From positions 1 through 6,384 of the forward strand of contig PFRJ01000063.1 in assembly GCA_002788515.1 (NCBI GenBank): a stretch of 6,384 nucleotides of DNA. Direction: 5' to 3'. Both the position numbers and the translations under genes were made by a program. Below, in pieces: positions 1 to 5,860 of this stretch; within the stretch, counting starts at the first letter, position 1, and each line of letters opens with the position of its first letter. Source of the DNA: Nitrosopumilales archaeon CG_4_9_14_0_2_um_filter_34_16 (lineage in GTDB: Archaea > Thermoproteota > Nitrososphaeria > Nitrososphaerales > Nitrosopumilaceae). The notes beneath the pieces were generated by a model. That model did no database searches. It saw nothing but the letters and a program-made list of their open reading frames with translations, and had not been told where the DNA came from.

Positions 1-39
1 GTTTTCGAGACGGCCGCCGTACCACTTGGCTATCCCGGC
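1..39 (-). tRNA. tRNA-Ser(CGA), 5' half, cut by the window edge
   Basis: Read on the minus strand from 39 down to 1, this is the 5' half of a tRNA. The acceptor strand is GCCGGGA and TA fills positions 8-9. The D arm has a GCC/GGC stem around AAGTGGTAC. A single G follows at position 26, then the anticodon stem GCCGT and the loop CTCGAAA. The last two bases before the edge (AC) begin to pair with the anticodon stem. The anticodon CGA, at positions 5-7 of the window, decodes the serine codon UCG. The 3' half, including the long variable arm expected of a serine tRNA, lies outside the window, so an intron or other oddity there cannot be excluded. A TATA box sits about 25 nt upstream of the 5' end, so the tRNA appears to be transcribed from its own promoter. 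Confidence 0.92.
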
Positions 40-60
40 AATAGGGGTAAGATTTGCTCC

Positions 61-68
61 ATAATAAA
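61..68 (-). promoter_or_regulatory. TATA box of the tRNA-Ser gene
   Basis: The minus strand reads TTTATTAT here, with its centre about 25 nt before the first base of the mature tRNA (39). That is the spacing expected for archaeal TBP/TFB promoters when transcription starts at or next to the tRNA 5' end. The box lies between the stop codon of the small upstream gene and the tRNA, so the two need not share a transcript. Confidence 0.6.
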
Positions 69-84
69 GCAAATCAGAAAAAGG

Positions 85-345
85 TTAGAAATTATCAATG
101 TCAAAGAGTTCGTCTTGAAATTTCTTTTTTATTTGATCCTTTGTTTTTTCCCATTCATCATCACTTACAGTATCTGTAAAAATAGAATAAAATTCATCAA
201 ACTCAATATTTAAGATAGAAATTATTTCTTGTTTTTCAGATTCAGAAAAAGGAAAGTATGACACGATTTTTGAAACAAATTCATCAGCAGAATAACGAAT
301 TTCAAAAATTTTATCTTGTAAACGAGAGGGAAGATCGATAGTCAT
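85..345 (-). CDS. small acidic protein of unknown function (86 aa)
   Basis: I do not recognise this protein. It is 86 aa, acidic and rich in Glu, Asp, Phe and Ile. It is probably helical, with charged heptad-like stretches (for example EWEKTKDQIKKKFQDE near the C-terminus) and no cysteine, signal peptide or membrane segment, so it is likely cytoplasmic. I place the start at ATG 343-345, giving MTIDLPSRL. A TTG two codons upstream (349-351) would also be in frame, but the TATA-like TTTAATAT at 367-374 is centred about 25 nt from the ATG, which fits a leaderless transcript starting on that codon. The gene is divergent from fen1 and lies upstream of a tRNA-Ser on the same strand. A T5 tract at 78-82 (read on the minus strand), just past the stop, may end its transcript. 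The gene call rests on the uninterrupted frame, the plausible composition and the well-placed promoter. Confidence 0.7.
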   Translation of the reverse strand: MTIDLPSRLQDKIFEIRYSADEFVSKIVSYFPFSESEKQEIISILNIEFDEFYSIFTDTVSDDEWEKTKDQIKKKFQDELFDIDNF

Positions 346-366
346 TCTCAATGGTATGAAATTTCC

Positions 367-374
367 ATATTAAA
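367..374 (-). promoter_or_regulatory. TATA box for the small 86-aa gene
   Basis: The minus strand reads TTTAATAT, centred about 25 nt upstream of ATG 343-345. This predicts a leaderless mRNA and is the main reason for choosing that ATG over the upstream TTG. Confidence 0.5.
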
Positions 375-426
375 TCGATTTCAAAATAGAACAACAAATG
401 CATCAAATACGATGAAGGATAAACAC

Positions 427-433
427 AAAATAC
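427..433 (+). promoter_or_regulatory. possible weak TATA element of fen1
   Basis: AAAATAC is centred about 25 nt before the fen1 ATG at 455. There is no Shine-Dalgarno-like sequence in front of that ATG, so a leaderless transcript from here is plausible. The match to an archaeal TATA box is weak. The 103-nt region between the two divergent start codons (346-454) is AT-rich, and I see nothing else in it. Confidence 0.33.
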
Positions 434-454
434 CTCAAATCAACAACAAATTAC

Positions 455-1477
455 ATGGGACTAAACCTAAAAGAGTTAGTAGTAAGAGAAAAGACCACAC
501 TTGAGGCATTTTCAAACAAGGTAATTGCAATAGATGCATACAATGCAATTTACCAGTTTTTGGCAAGTATCAGGGGTCCAGATGGGCTACAACTAACAGA
601 CGGGGAAGGGCGAATTACAAGTCATCTAAGTGGATTACTATACAGAAATGTAAATTTTCTATCATTGGGAATAAGACCAGTTTATGTTTTTGATGGAAAA
701 CCACCGTCACTGAAAACTGCAGAGATTGAGCGTAGAAAACAAATCAAAAGAGATGCCACTGTAAAATATGAAAAAGCAGTTGCAGAAGGAAATATGGAAG
801 ATGCGAGAAAATTTGCACAACAAACAACTAGCATGAAGGACGGAATGGTAAAAGAATCAAAACAATTTCTCACATATTTTGGAATTCCATACATTGAAGC
901 ACCGTCTGAAGGAGAAGCAACGGCAGCTCATTTGACAAATACAGGTCAAGCATTTGCCTCTGCCAGTCAAGATTATGATTCCATACTATGTGGAGCAAAA
1001 AGACTAGTAAGGAATTTTACAAACAGTGGAAGACGCAAAATTCCAAATAGAAATACGTACATCGATGTACTTCCAGAAATTATTGAGACGCAGAAAACTC
1101 TTGATGCATTAGGAATAACTAGAGAAGAATTAATTGATATCGGAATTTTAATTGGCACTGATTTTAATCCTAATGGTTTTGAGAGAATCGGACCAAAGAC
1201 TGCAATGAAATTAATCAAGCAACATTCAAGATTAGAAGACATTCCACAAATTCAAGAACAACTAGAAGAAATAGACTTTGAACAAATAAGAAAAATATTT
1301 CTAAATCCAGAAGTTGCAGATGTTGATGAAATTGTGTTTAATGAAGTAGATTATGAAGGAATGACCAATTATCTAGTTAAAGAAAGGAGTTTTTCTGAAG
1401 ACAGAGTCCAATCTACACTAAACAGATTAAAAAAAGCACTAGAAAAAAAGAGTCAAAATCTAGATCAGTGGATGTAA
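455..1477 (+). CDS. fen: flap endonuclease 1 (FEN-1)
   Basis: This is the structure-specific 5' flap endonuclease of the XPG/FEN family. It removes RNA-primer flaps during Okazaki fragment maturation and acts in long-patch base excision repair, working with PCNA. At 340 aa it is full length for an archaeal FEN-1. The start MGLNLKEL is right, because the family needs a small residue after Met to enter the active site. The metal-binding acidic residues are present: D27 (VIAIDAYN), D80 (VYVFDGKPP), E152 and E154 (APSEGEA), D173 and D175 (SQDYDS) and D236 (IGTDFNPNG). The helix-hairpin-helix that grips duplex DNA follows at about 230-256 (ERIGPKTA). The C-terminal tail SQNLDQWM is a PCNA-interacting peptide with Leu, Asp and Trp conserved, but Ser where Gln is usual and Met in place of the final Phe or Leu. 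The gene appears to be monocistronic and converges on a secreted-protein gene. Confidence 0.97.
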   Translation: MGLNLKELVVREKTTLEAFSNKVIAIDAYNAIYQFLASIRGPDGLQLTDGEGRITSHLSGLLYRNVNFLSLGIRPVYVFDGKPPSLKTAEIERRKQIKRDATVKYEKAVAEGNMEDARKFAQQTTSMKDGMVKESKQFLTYFGIPYIEAPSEGEATAAHLTNTGQAFASASQDYDSILCGAKRLVRNFTNSGRRKIPNRNTYIDVLPEIIETQKTLDALGITREELIDIGILIGTDFNPNGFERIGPKTAMKLIKQHSRLEDIPQIQEQLEEIDFEQIRKIFLNPEVADVDEIVFNEVDYEGMTNYLVKERSFSEDRVQSTLNRLKKALEKKSQNLDQWM

Positions 1478-1497
1478 TTTTCTAAAATTTGAAAATT
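1476..1497 (+). terminator. possible AT-rich hairpin downstream of fen1
   Basis: AATTTTC (1476-1482) and GAAAATT (1491-1497) form a 7-bp inverted repeat around an 8-nt loop directly after the fen1 stop. It includes a T4 tract, but no T run follows. In such AT-rich DNA this could be chance. The rest of the convergent gap to 1536 holds nothing I can name. Confidence 0.22.
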
Positions 1498-1536
1498 AGT
1501 AGAATACTTTATGAGTATCTAATTGATTATACAATG

Positions 1537-1550
1537 AAAAAAACTAAAAA
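1537..1550 (-). terminator. T-rich terminator of the secreted 120-aa gene
   Basis: Read on the minus strand, just past the stop at 1557, the sequence is TTTTTAGTTTTTTT. Archaeal RNA polymerase terminates at such T tracts without needing a hairpin. The position, 7 to 20 nt after the stop, fits. Confidence 0.6.
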
Positions 1551-1556
1551 CTAGAG

Positions 1557-1919
1557 CTAATTAAGAAATGATGCTCCTAGATTTTCAAGATTTTGGTTTT
1601 TGATCACTGCACCAGCAAAAGTACATTCTCCTTTTGCAAGAGTTCTATTGAAATCCAAAGTCATAGTTTCCATATCTGAATGGATTAAGAACTTTCCGAG
1701 TTTCATTGTACTTTCATCAGCACAAATTTTCACGATATAATTTGCATATGAGCCTGATCCTTTTCTCTTTTCTACAAGAACTTTTTCTATGCTTTTGTCG
1801 TGTTCGTAGTTGGTGTATTGTTGTGCTTCTGTTGCTGGAATACTTGAAAATACCAACATCAATGGAGTAAACAATGCAACAATCAATGCTATTTTTTGTT
1901 TCATGGTGTAGTTCATCAT
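1557..1919 (-). CDS. small secreted two-cysteine protein (120 aa), unknown function
   Basis: The N-terminus is a Sec-type signal peptide: a short basic region (MKQK), a hydrophobic core at about 10-27 and a likely cleavage site after ATEA (residue 32), leaving a mature domain of about 88 aa outside the membrane. The domain has alternating polar and hydrophobic stretches, suggesting beta structure. Its two cysteines (C66 in VKICADE and C99 in KGECTF) could form a disulfide. Residues 81-99 carry S-D-x5-L-x10-C, which recurs without gaps in two other secreted reading frames in this window, so I take it as a family signature. No known catalytic or metal site is visible. Three starts are possible: residues 1, 2 and 6. 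M6 (1902-1904) makes the tightest signal peptide. The gene shares a 35-nt promoter region with the divergent winged-helix gene and ends at a good T-rich terminator. Confidence 0.8.
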   Translation of the reverse strand: MMNYTMKQKIALIVALFTPLMLVFSSIPATEAQQYTNYEHDKSIEKVLVEKRKGSGSYANYIVKICADESTMKLGKFLIHSDMETMTLDFNRTLAKGECTFAGAVIKNQNLENLGASFLN

Positions 1920-1954
1920 AATTGTTATTAGTTGATAGTTTAGATTAATGCGGT
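1920..1954. promoter_or_regulatory. 35-nt divergent promoter region
   Basis: The start codons of the secreted-protein gene (minus) and the winged-helix gene (plus) are separated by only 35 nt, so their promoters must overlap or interdigitate. TATA-like candidates are TTATTAG at 1925-1931 on the plus strand, centred about 27 nt before ATG 1955, and TTAATCTAA at 1938-1946 on the minus strand, centred about 23 nt before ATG 1919. Both are imperfect. There is no Shine-Dalgarno sequence for either gene. A regulator binding here could affect both. Confidence 0.4.
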
Positions 1955-1960
1955 ATGCCT
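1949..1960 (+). repeat. GC-rich 12-mer, copy 1 (copy 2 at 5108-5119)
   Basis: TGCGGTATGCCT overlaps the ATG and second codon of the winged-helix gene and lies next to the divergent promoter region. The same 12 bases occur on the minus strand upstream of the kinase promoter. A protein bound here would sit where it could block early transcription of the winged-helix gene. Confidence 0.35.
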
Positions 1961-2800
1961 GAAAATACTACTTTTGGGAATTTACAGTCCTATAGAAACT
2001 ACACACAGCCAACAGTAAAACGTCTCTTTGGTGACACTTCATTTAGAAAGAAAAGAAAATCAAAACATCAAGAAAATGTTCACAAATTACTAGAAGCACT
2101 TGCATTACATGGTTCGATGACTACGTGGGAAATAGCACAACTACATTATTCTGACATTCCAGCAATACGCACAAGAGAAAAAGAACTAAGAAGATTATTA
2201 GTCGGTAGAAAAGATAGAGGTAAGAAATCTTTAGGTGTATTAGATGTTGGACTAGTAGTGAGTGAAAAGATCAAAATAAAACAAAACATTTCAAATTATT
2301 ACAGATTATCTTTGCATGGAATATTGTATTGCCTTGATGTCTTGGGTTTTAGGAAAAAGGATGTAGATGCAATGGCACATAACTATGAAAAAACATTGCC
2401 AATGGTTTTTGGAAAATGGGGTTACTTGAAATCCATTCTTGATAATGATGTGTACAGAATACAGATTTTAGCTGAAGGTTTATTTCTAGATAATATCCAC
2501 ATTACAAAAATTTCAAAAATTCCAATTTTTGAGATAATCACCTATCTGAATGTAAAATACCAAAATTATTACGAAAGTATTTCTGAAAAAGATCTAGCTG
2601 ATCAGATATCTTATTGGTTTTACACCACACTTTTGATTCACTCTACAATGAATCGTAAAATGGAAAAAACAGAATTAGAAAAATGGAAAAAAATTTTTGC
2701 AAATGATAAAAAATTAAAGAGATGGTTTTTTGGATTTGTTAAAGAAACGTCAAAGTTTTATTCTGATAGATTTGATTATCTTAAAATTTTAGAACCCTGA
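1955..2800 (+). CDS. winged-helix DNA-binding protein, orphan family (281 aa)
   Basis: This is probably a DNA-binding regulator. After a disordered N-terminus and a strongly basic patch (RKKRKSKH, residues 31-38), residues 40-130 fit a winged helix-turn-helix: helix one at about 40-52, a second helix at 56-64 (TTWEIAQLH), a basic recognition helix at 67-82, a Gly/Lys-rich wing at 84-110, and a closing strand and helix with YYRLSLHGILYCLDVL. That last piece resembles the Y-x-L-T-x-x-G end of PadR/MarR-like winged helices. Residues 131-281 are helical and rich in aromatic and lysine residues. I recognise no ligand-binding or enzymatic motif in them. There is no signal peptide or clear membrane segment. 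The start is ATG 1955; another ATG at 1948 is out of frame. The gene is divergent from a secreted-protein gene and ends one base short of the receiver gene on the other strand. The function of the C-terminal half is unknown, and the targets cannot be read from sequence. Confidence 0.82.
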   Translation: MPENTTFGNLQSYRNYTQPTVKRLFGDTSFRKKRKSKHQENVHKLLEALALHGSMTTWEIAQLHYSDIPAIRTREKELRRLLVGRKDRGKKSLGVLDVGLVVSEKIKIKQNISNYYRLSLHGILYCLDVLGFRKKDVDAMAHNYEKTLPMVFGKWGYLKSILDNDVYRIQILAEGLFLDNIHITKISKIPIFEIITYLNVKYQNYYESISEKDLADQISYWFYTTLLIHSTMNRKMEKTELEKWKKIFANDKKLKRWFFGFVKETSKFYSDRFDYLKILEP

Positions 2801-2801
2801 T

Positions 2802-3152
2802 TTACACATATTTTTTTATTATATTTTCTAGTACTTCAAAATCATAGGGTTTGTTAATTAAATCTAAAAGTGATTGACTCTTAGCATTTAGAAGTTTTTT
2901 CTCATCAATAGTGTATGCCGAAATTAATATTATTTTTGCTTCGGGATTAATTTTTTTCATTCTAAAAAAAGCATCAAATCCATCCATCTTTGGCATTTTA
3001 ATATCCATAATTGTGATTGAGGGGGACGATTCTTTGAATTTAGCCACGGCTTCTTCCCCGTCTTTTGCAGTGACTACTTCATAACCGAGATTTTTTAGCA
3101 TAAATGCATTTAATCCTAGTAAATCCGCATCATCATCTACAAACAGAATCAT
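2802..3152 (-). CDS. stand-alone response-regulator receiver domain (116 aa)
   Basis: This is a single CheY-like receiver with no output domain, expected in the cytoplasm as phosphoacceptor for the kinase encoded just upstream. The acidic pocket (D6, D7, D8 in FVDDDADLL), the phosphorylated aspartate D50 (IMDIKMPKMDG), the switch hydroxyl S78 (LISAYT) and the lysine K101 (INKPYD) are all present, so it should be phosphorylatable. The aromatic switch residue normally three positions before that lysine (Tyr106 in CheY) is Leu98 here, so output through the usual Tyr/Phe rotation is doubtful. An in-frame stop two codons upstream fixes ATG 3150-3152 as the start, with a G-rich Shine-Dalgarno 9 nt before it. 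The gene lies 39 nt downstream of the kinase on the same strand and is almost certainly in its operon. The effector must be another protein. Confidence 0.95.
   Translation of the reverse strand: MILFVDDDADLLGLNAFMLKNLGYEVVTAKDGEEAVAKFKESSPSITIMDIKMPKMDGFDAFFRMKKINPEAKIILISAYTIDEKKLLNAKSQSLLDLINKPYDFEVLENIIKKYV
2809..2827 (+). terminator. T-rich tract ending the winged-helix transcript
   Basis: Starting 9 nt after the stop of the winged-helix gene, the plus strand has T7 (2811-2817) followed by ATTATATTTT, a plausible archaeal terminator. It lies inside the last codons of the receiver gene on the opposite strand. Confidence 0.42.
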
Positions 3153-3161
3153 TTTCTATTT

Positions 3162-3167
3162 CCCCCT
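3162..3167 (-). promoter_or_regulatory. Shine-Dalgarno sequence of the receiver gene
   Basis: The minus strand reads AGGGGG, ending 9 nt before the receiver ATG. It is the only strong ribosome-binding site I see in the window. This fits translation of a second gene on an operon mRNA, while the first genes of transcripts appear leaderless. Confidence 0.6.
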
Positions 3168-3191
3168 ATTGGTAAATTCATAGATGTCAAT

Positions 3192-5060
3192 CTAGTTCTC
3201 TTTATCCTTAGGTATTTTGACTATAAATCGTGTAGGTTTGTTTTGGACTTTAATCGACCATCCGTGCTGTTCAACTATATTTTTACATATAGATAGACCA
3301 AGACCAGTCCCTTTCATTTTTGTTGTAAAGAGAGGCAAAAAGATTCGTTTTAAATTTTCATCAGGGATTTCTTCACCATCATTTTGAATTTCTACAAACT
3401 TGTTGCTCAAATCTTCAGAAAATGAAATAATGATATTTCCAGACGTTTCATCAATAGATTGAATTGAATTTAATATTAAATTAATGAAAACAATTTCAAT
3501 TTTTTCTCGATCACAATAGACTGAGATATCTTTTGACGGAGTAAATATCTTTACATTTGTAGGGATTTTTAGAGATTTGATTGAAAAATCTATGATTTCA
3601 AGTAACGAATGATTTTGTAAATTTGTAGGAGTGATTCGGACATAATTTAACACGTCATTGATTTGATGTGTCATTCTTGATATTGCACTATCCATTCTTG
3701 GAAACACTTCTTGTTGGAATTGTGGATTCACATTTTTGAAATTCATCTTTATTGCTTCAATACTTGTTTTTATTACTGCCAATGGATTTTTCAAATCATG
3801 TGCAAGACTAGATGATAGTTCTCCTATTGCAGTCAGTCTTTCATTTTTTACTTTAGCTTTTGATTCTGCAAGATCTTTTTCTGCTTCGATTAGTTGCTGG
3901 ATATTATGCGTGGCATTTTTAAATGAGTCTAATATGATCTGAAACTCACTGAATCTACTTCTTTCAAGTTTGTATGTAAGATCACCTTTTGATAAATGCG
4001 AAGCTATTTCTGTTATTTTATTCAGTGGTTTTGAGATCAAGTAAGTGATAATTATTCCGATTATAACAGCTGCAAAAATACTGAACAACGTAATCAAAAC
4101 CAATTCTCTTTGAATATCCGAAACATTTTCTAAAATAGATAATTCGTCCTGCTCTATAACTAAAATCCATCCAAATCCAGAAAATTCACGATACCCTGTT
4201 GAAGTAGAATATGTTACAAATTGTGTCATCTCATCTTCGACTATGTCAAAGGAGCCTGTTTCTCCCGTAATGAGTTCGAAATTCTCATATTTGTCATAGA
4301 ATAGATCTTCATCTTTATTAGAATAGACAATAGTTCCAGAATCATCTAATAGGTACACATCTTTGTTTTCATTAGAAATTATTTCACTGTTATCTTTCAA
4401 GTCCTTTAAAATATCTTCCAAATTCAAAGATACTCGTAAAACACCGATAAAGTTTCCTGTGTCATCTGTGATTTTCAAACCTATAGGAATTATATATGAA
4501 TCCAAATTTTGATTGTAAACTGGTTTATCAATGTAAAGACCATCTTTTTTTGTGTCTCGCCACCATTCTTCATCATCTTGACGATAATCTGATGTTCCAA
4601 CACCTAAAGCAACATTGGCACCAAACTGATTGGTAATAAAGAACTCATCAATTACATTGTGTTCGTACACATTTTTGTAAAATTCAATAATTTCTTTTAG
4701 TTCATTTGATAAATCAATGTTGTTTGTTCGTTCTATGAATGGTGTATATTTGAACTCTTTTTCTAATCTGTCTTGTTCTGATAAAAAACCCTCGATATCA
4801 AGTAACTGTTCAAATTCTTGATTAGACAAATGAAGTGTTTGTTGAACTTCTTGGGTTTGGGAAATCTGACTGAAATCATCAATCCTTTTTTTAACGAATT
4901 TATCTAAATCTTGGATTATAATTGACGAGAGAGCAAAGTTTTTTGATATTTCGGATGTTTTCATTTCTTGAATGTTGATATTCAAAATAACAAATGAGCT
5001 TACAGTGTATATGAAAAGAAGCGTAGCTAATCCGATAATGATAAGATAAGATATTTTCAT
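3192..5060 (-). CDS. membrane sensor histidine kinase with Cache-type extracellular domain
   Basis: This is a two-component sensor kinase of 622 aa from ATG 5060. In order it has a transmembrane segment (about 4-28), a long extracellular region (about 29-318) with Cache hallmarks (EEWWRD at 164-169, LYIDKPVYN at 175-183, TGNFIGVL at 201-208), a second membrane segment (about 320-342), HAMP (343-395), HisKA with the phosphorylated H421 in LAHDLKNPL, and an ATPase domain. The ATPase has the N box (NLILNSIQ, N527 and N531), the F box (FLPLFTTK, 574-581) and the G2 box (KGTGLGLS, 583-590). The G1 box reads NDGEEIP rather than D-x-G-x-G. The Arg of the R-x-W-Y amino-acid-binding signature of some Cache domains appears to be Glu164, so the ligand is probably not a plain amino acid; this is inference. 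A GTG 20 codons upstream (5120) is also in frame, but the TATA box at 5086-5093 and the clean membrane-anchor start favour ATG 5060. The receiver gene follows 39 nt downstream. Confidence 0.93.
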   Translation of the reverse strand: MKISYLIIIGLATLLFIYTVSSFVILNINIQEMKTSEISKNFALSSIIIQDLDKFVKKRIDDFSQISQTQEVQQTLHLSNQEFEQLLDIEGFLSEQDRLEKEFKYTPFIERTNNIDLSNELKEIIEFYKNVYEHNVIDEFFITNQFGANVALGVGTSDYRQDDEEWWRDTKKDGLYIDKPVYNQNLDSYIIPIGLKITDDTGNFIGVLRVSLNLEDILKDLKDNSEIISNENKDVYLLDDSGTIVYSNKDEDLFYDKYENFELITGETGSFDIVEDEMTQFVTYSTSTGYREFSGFGWILVIEQDELSILENVSDIQRELVLITLFSIFAAVIIGIIITYLISKPLNKITEIASHLSKGDLTYKLERSRFSEFQIILDSFKNATHNIQQLIEAEKDLAESKAKVKNERLTAIGELSSSLAHDLKNPLAVIKTSIEAIKMNFKNVNPQFQQEVFPRMDSAISRMTHQINDVLNYVRITPTNLQNHSLLEIIDFSIKSLKIPTNVKIFTPSKDISVYCDREKIEIVFINLILNSIQSIDETSGNIIISFSEDLSNKFVEIQNDGEEIPDENLKRIFLPLFTTKMKGTGLGLSICKNIVEQHGWSIKVQNKPTRFIVKIPKDKEN

Positions 5061-5085
5061 TGTGTCTAAAATTATAAAATGAGAG

Positions 5086-5093
5086 TATTTTAA
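5086..5093 (-). promoter_or_regulatory. TATA box of the kinase-receiver operon
   Basis: The minus strand reads TTAAAATA, centred about 29 nt before ATG 5060. This predicts an mRNA with only a few leader bases. If the box is real, the in-frame GTG at 5120 lies upstream of the promoter and cannot be the start. Confidence 0.48.
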
Positions 5094-5107
5094 TCTGATT
5101 TGATATA

Positions 5108-5119
5108 AGGCATACCGCA
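5108..5119 (-). repeat. GC-rich 12-mer, copy 2 (copy 1 at 1949-1960)
   Basis: The minus strand reads TGCGGTATGCCT, identical to the plus strand at 1949-1960, where it spans the winged-helix start codon. Here it lies about 15 nt upstream of the proposed TATA box of the kinase operon, inside the five-base inverted repeat AGGCA-N8-TGCCT. Seven of the 12 bases are G or C in an AT-rich region. Chance cannot be excluded with two copies. Confidence 0.35.
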
Positions 5120-5207
5120 CTGCCTAAGATTATCGTCAAATAACTCTTACAATAACATACATTGTGAAGTCAAATTAGCAATACCAAAACACCAACCTTT
5201 CACCTAT

Positions 5208-5229
5208 ATGGTAATAGATATTATCCCAT
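5208..5229 (+). promoter_or_regulatory. imperfect palindrome upstream of the secreted 193-aa gene
   Basis: The core TAATA-GA-TATTA (5212-5223) is flanked by ATGG on the left and, after two extra bases, by CCAT on the right. It occupies the 20 to 40 nt in front of the TTG start at 5249, where the promoter should be, and contains TATA-like AGATATTATC. It could be a promoter with an operator over it, or an AT-rich coincidence. The rest of the divergent region (5061-5248) holds the kinase promoter, the 12-mer and otherwise nothing recognisable. Confidence 0.3.
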
Positions 5230-5248
5230 CACTCAATGTATTGAAAAA

Positions 5249-5830
5249 TTGACAAAAAAAGGTATTGTCAAAATACTTCGAAATCTTTTTTTTATTTCTT
5301 TATTGCTGTTCTTTGTATTATTGTCATCATTTTCTTTAATGGGGCAAGCTCATGCTGTTCAGAATGATCGAGAAATTTATACAAAATCGATTTTTACCAA
5401 GTGGATTGATGATAATTTCCATCATGTTTTTGCAGTATGCGGTTCTGAATTAATTAATGGTGATGTAATTCTTGTTTCTTCAGACATTGCAATAAAGCCC
5501 CTTAAAATTCAATATGATGAATTGTTAGATTTTTGTAAAAGCTTCGACGTCAGTATCATGGTATCAAATCCTTCAAGTATAAAGTTAGAAGTAATAAAAA
5601 TTGAAGAAAAAGAAAGCAAAATCATAATAATGGAAAAAAAGATTTCTTCATTGGAAAATATAGTTCAACGATTGTTCACAGATAGAGATGCTTTGATTTA
5701 TGACGCATTTACAGTAGAGAATAATTCGGATATTCTTAAAAAAGCAGAAGCAAAATTGGATAGAATTTCAGAATTAATTAACTATCAAAAAATAATTTCT
5801 AAAAAACTAGAAATTATTTCGTCAATATAG
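5249..5830 (+). CDS. secreted protein with helical C-terminal tail (193 aa), unknown function
   Basis: The N-terminus is a clear Sec signal peptide: basic MTKKGIVKILR, a hydrophobic core at 12-30 and the cleavage motif AHA at residue 36. The mature protein begins with a domain of about 75 aa with cysteines C64 (AVCGSE) and C96 (DFCKSF). Residues 78-96 carry the S-D-x5-L-x10-C signature shared with the secreted gene at 1557 and with the pseudogene downstream. From about 117 to the end it is charged and helical (IEEKESKIIIMEKKISSLE, then AEAKLDRISELI), probably coiled coil. No enzymatic motif is visible. No ATG or GTG lies in frame upstream before a stop at 5165, and the first internal Met is inside the signal peptide, so TTG 5249 is the likely start. 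There is no Shine-Dalgarno sequence. It is divergent from the sensor kinase and could depend on its signalling or supply its ligand; this is speculation from position only. Confidence 0.78.
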   Translation: MTKKGIVKILRNLFFISLLLFFVLLSSFSLMGQAHAVQNDREIYTKSIFTKWIDDNFHHVFAVCGSELINGDVILVSSDIAIKPLKIQYDELLDFCKSFDVSIMVSNPSSIKLEVIKIEEKESKIIIMEKKISSLENIVQRLFTDRDALIYDAFTVENNSDILKKAEAKLDRISELINYQKIISKKLEIISSI

Positions 5831-5860
5831 TAGGATTATTCCCAATGAAGAAATTAAACT

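Noticed and set aside
682..1242. Two minus-strand open frames inside fen1 (682-894 and 973-1242)
   Set aside because: They lie antisense within the well-supported FEN-1 gene, have no domain features, and are the expected shadow of its codon usage.
3736..3942. Plus-strand 68-codon open frame inside the kinase gene
   Set aside because: It is antisense to the HisKA and HAMP coding region, with no promoter or ribosome-binding site. The hydrophobic look is a by-product of the opposite strand.
5061..5120. Kinase start at GTG 5120, adding 20 residues
   Set aside because: The extension contains the probable TATA box, puts a polar segment in front of a clean membrane anchor, and has no ribosome-binding site. 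It is kept only as an alternative.
4900..5139. Minus-strand 79-codon open frame overlapping the kinase N-terminus
   Set aside because: It starts at TTG, runs out of frame through the kinase sensor coding sequence and has no protein-like features.
5157..5241. Inverted pair ATACATTG (5157-5164) and CAATGTAT (5234-5241)
   Set aside because: Eight AT-rich bases repeated 70 nt apart are expected by chance in this composition.
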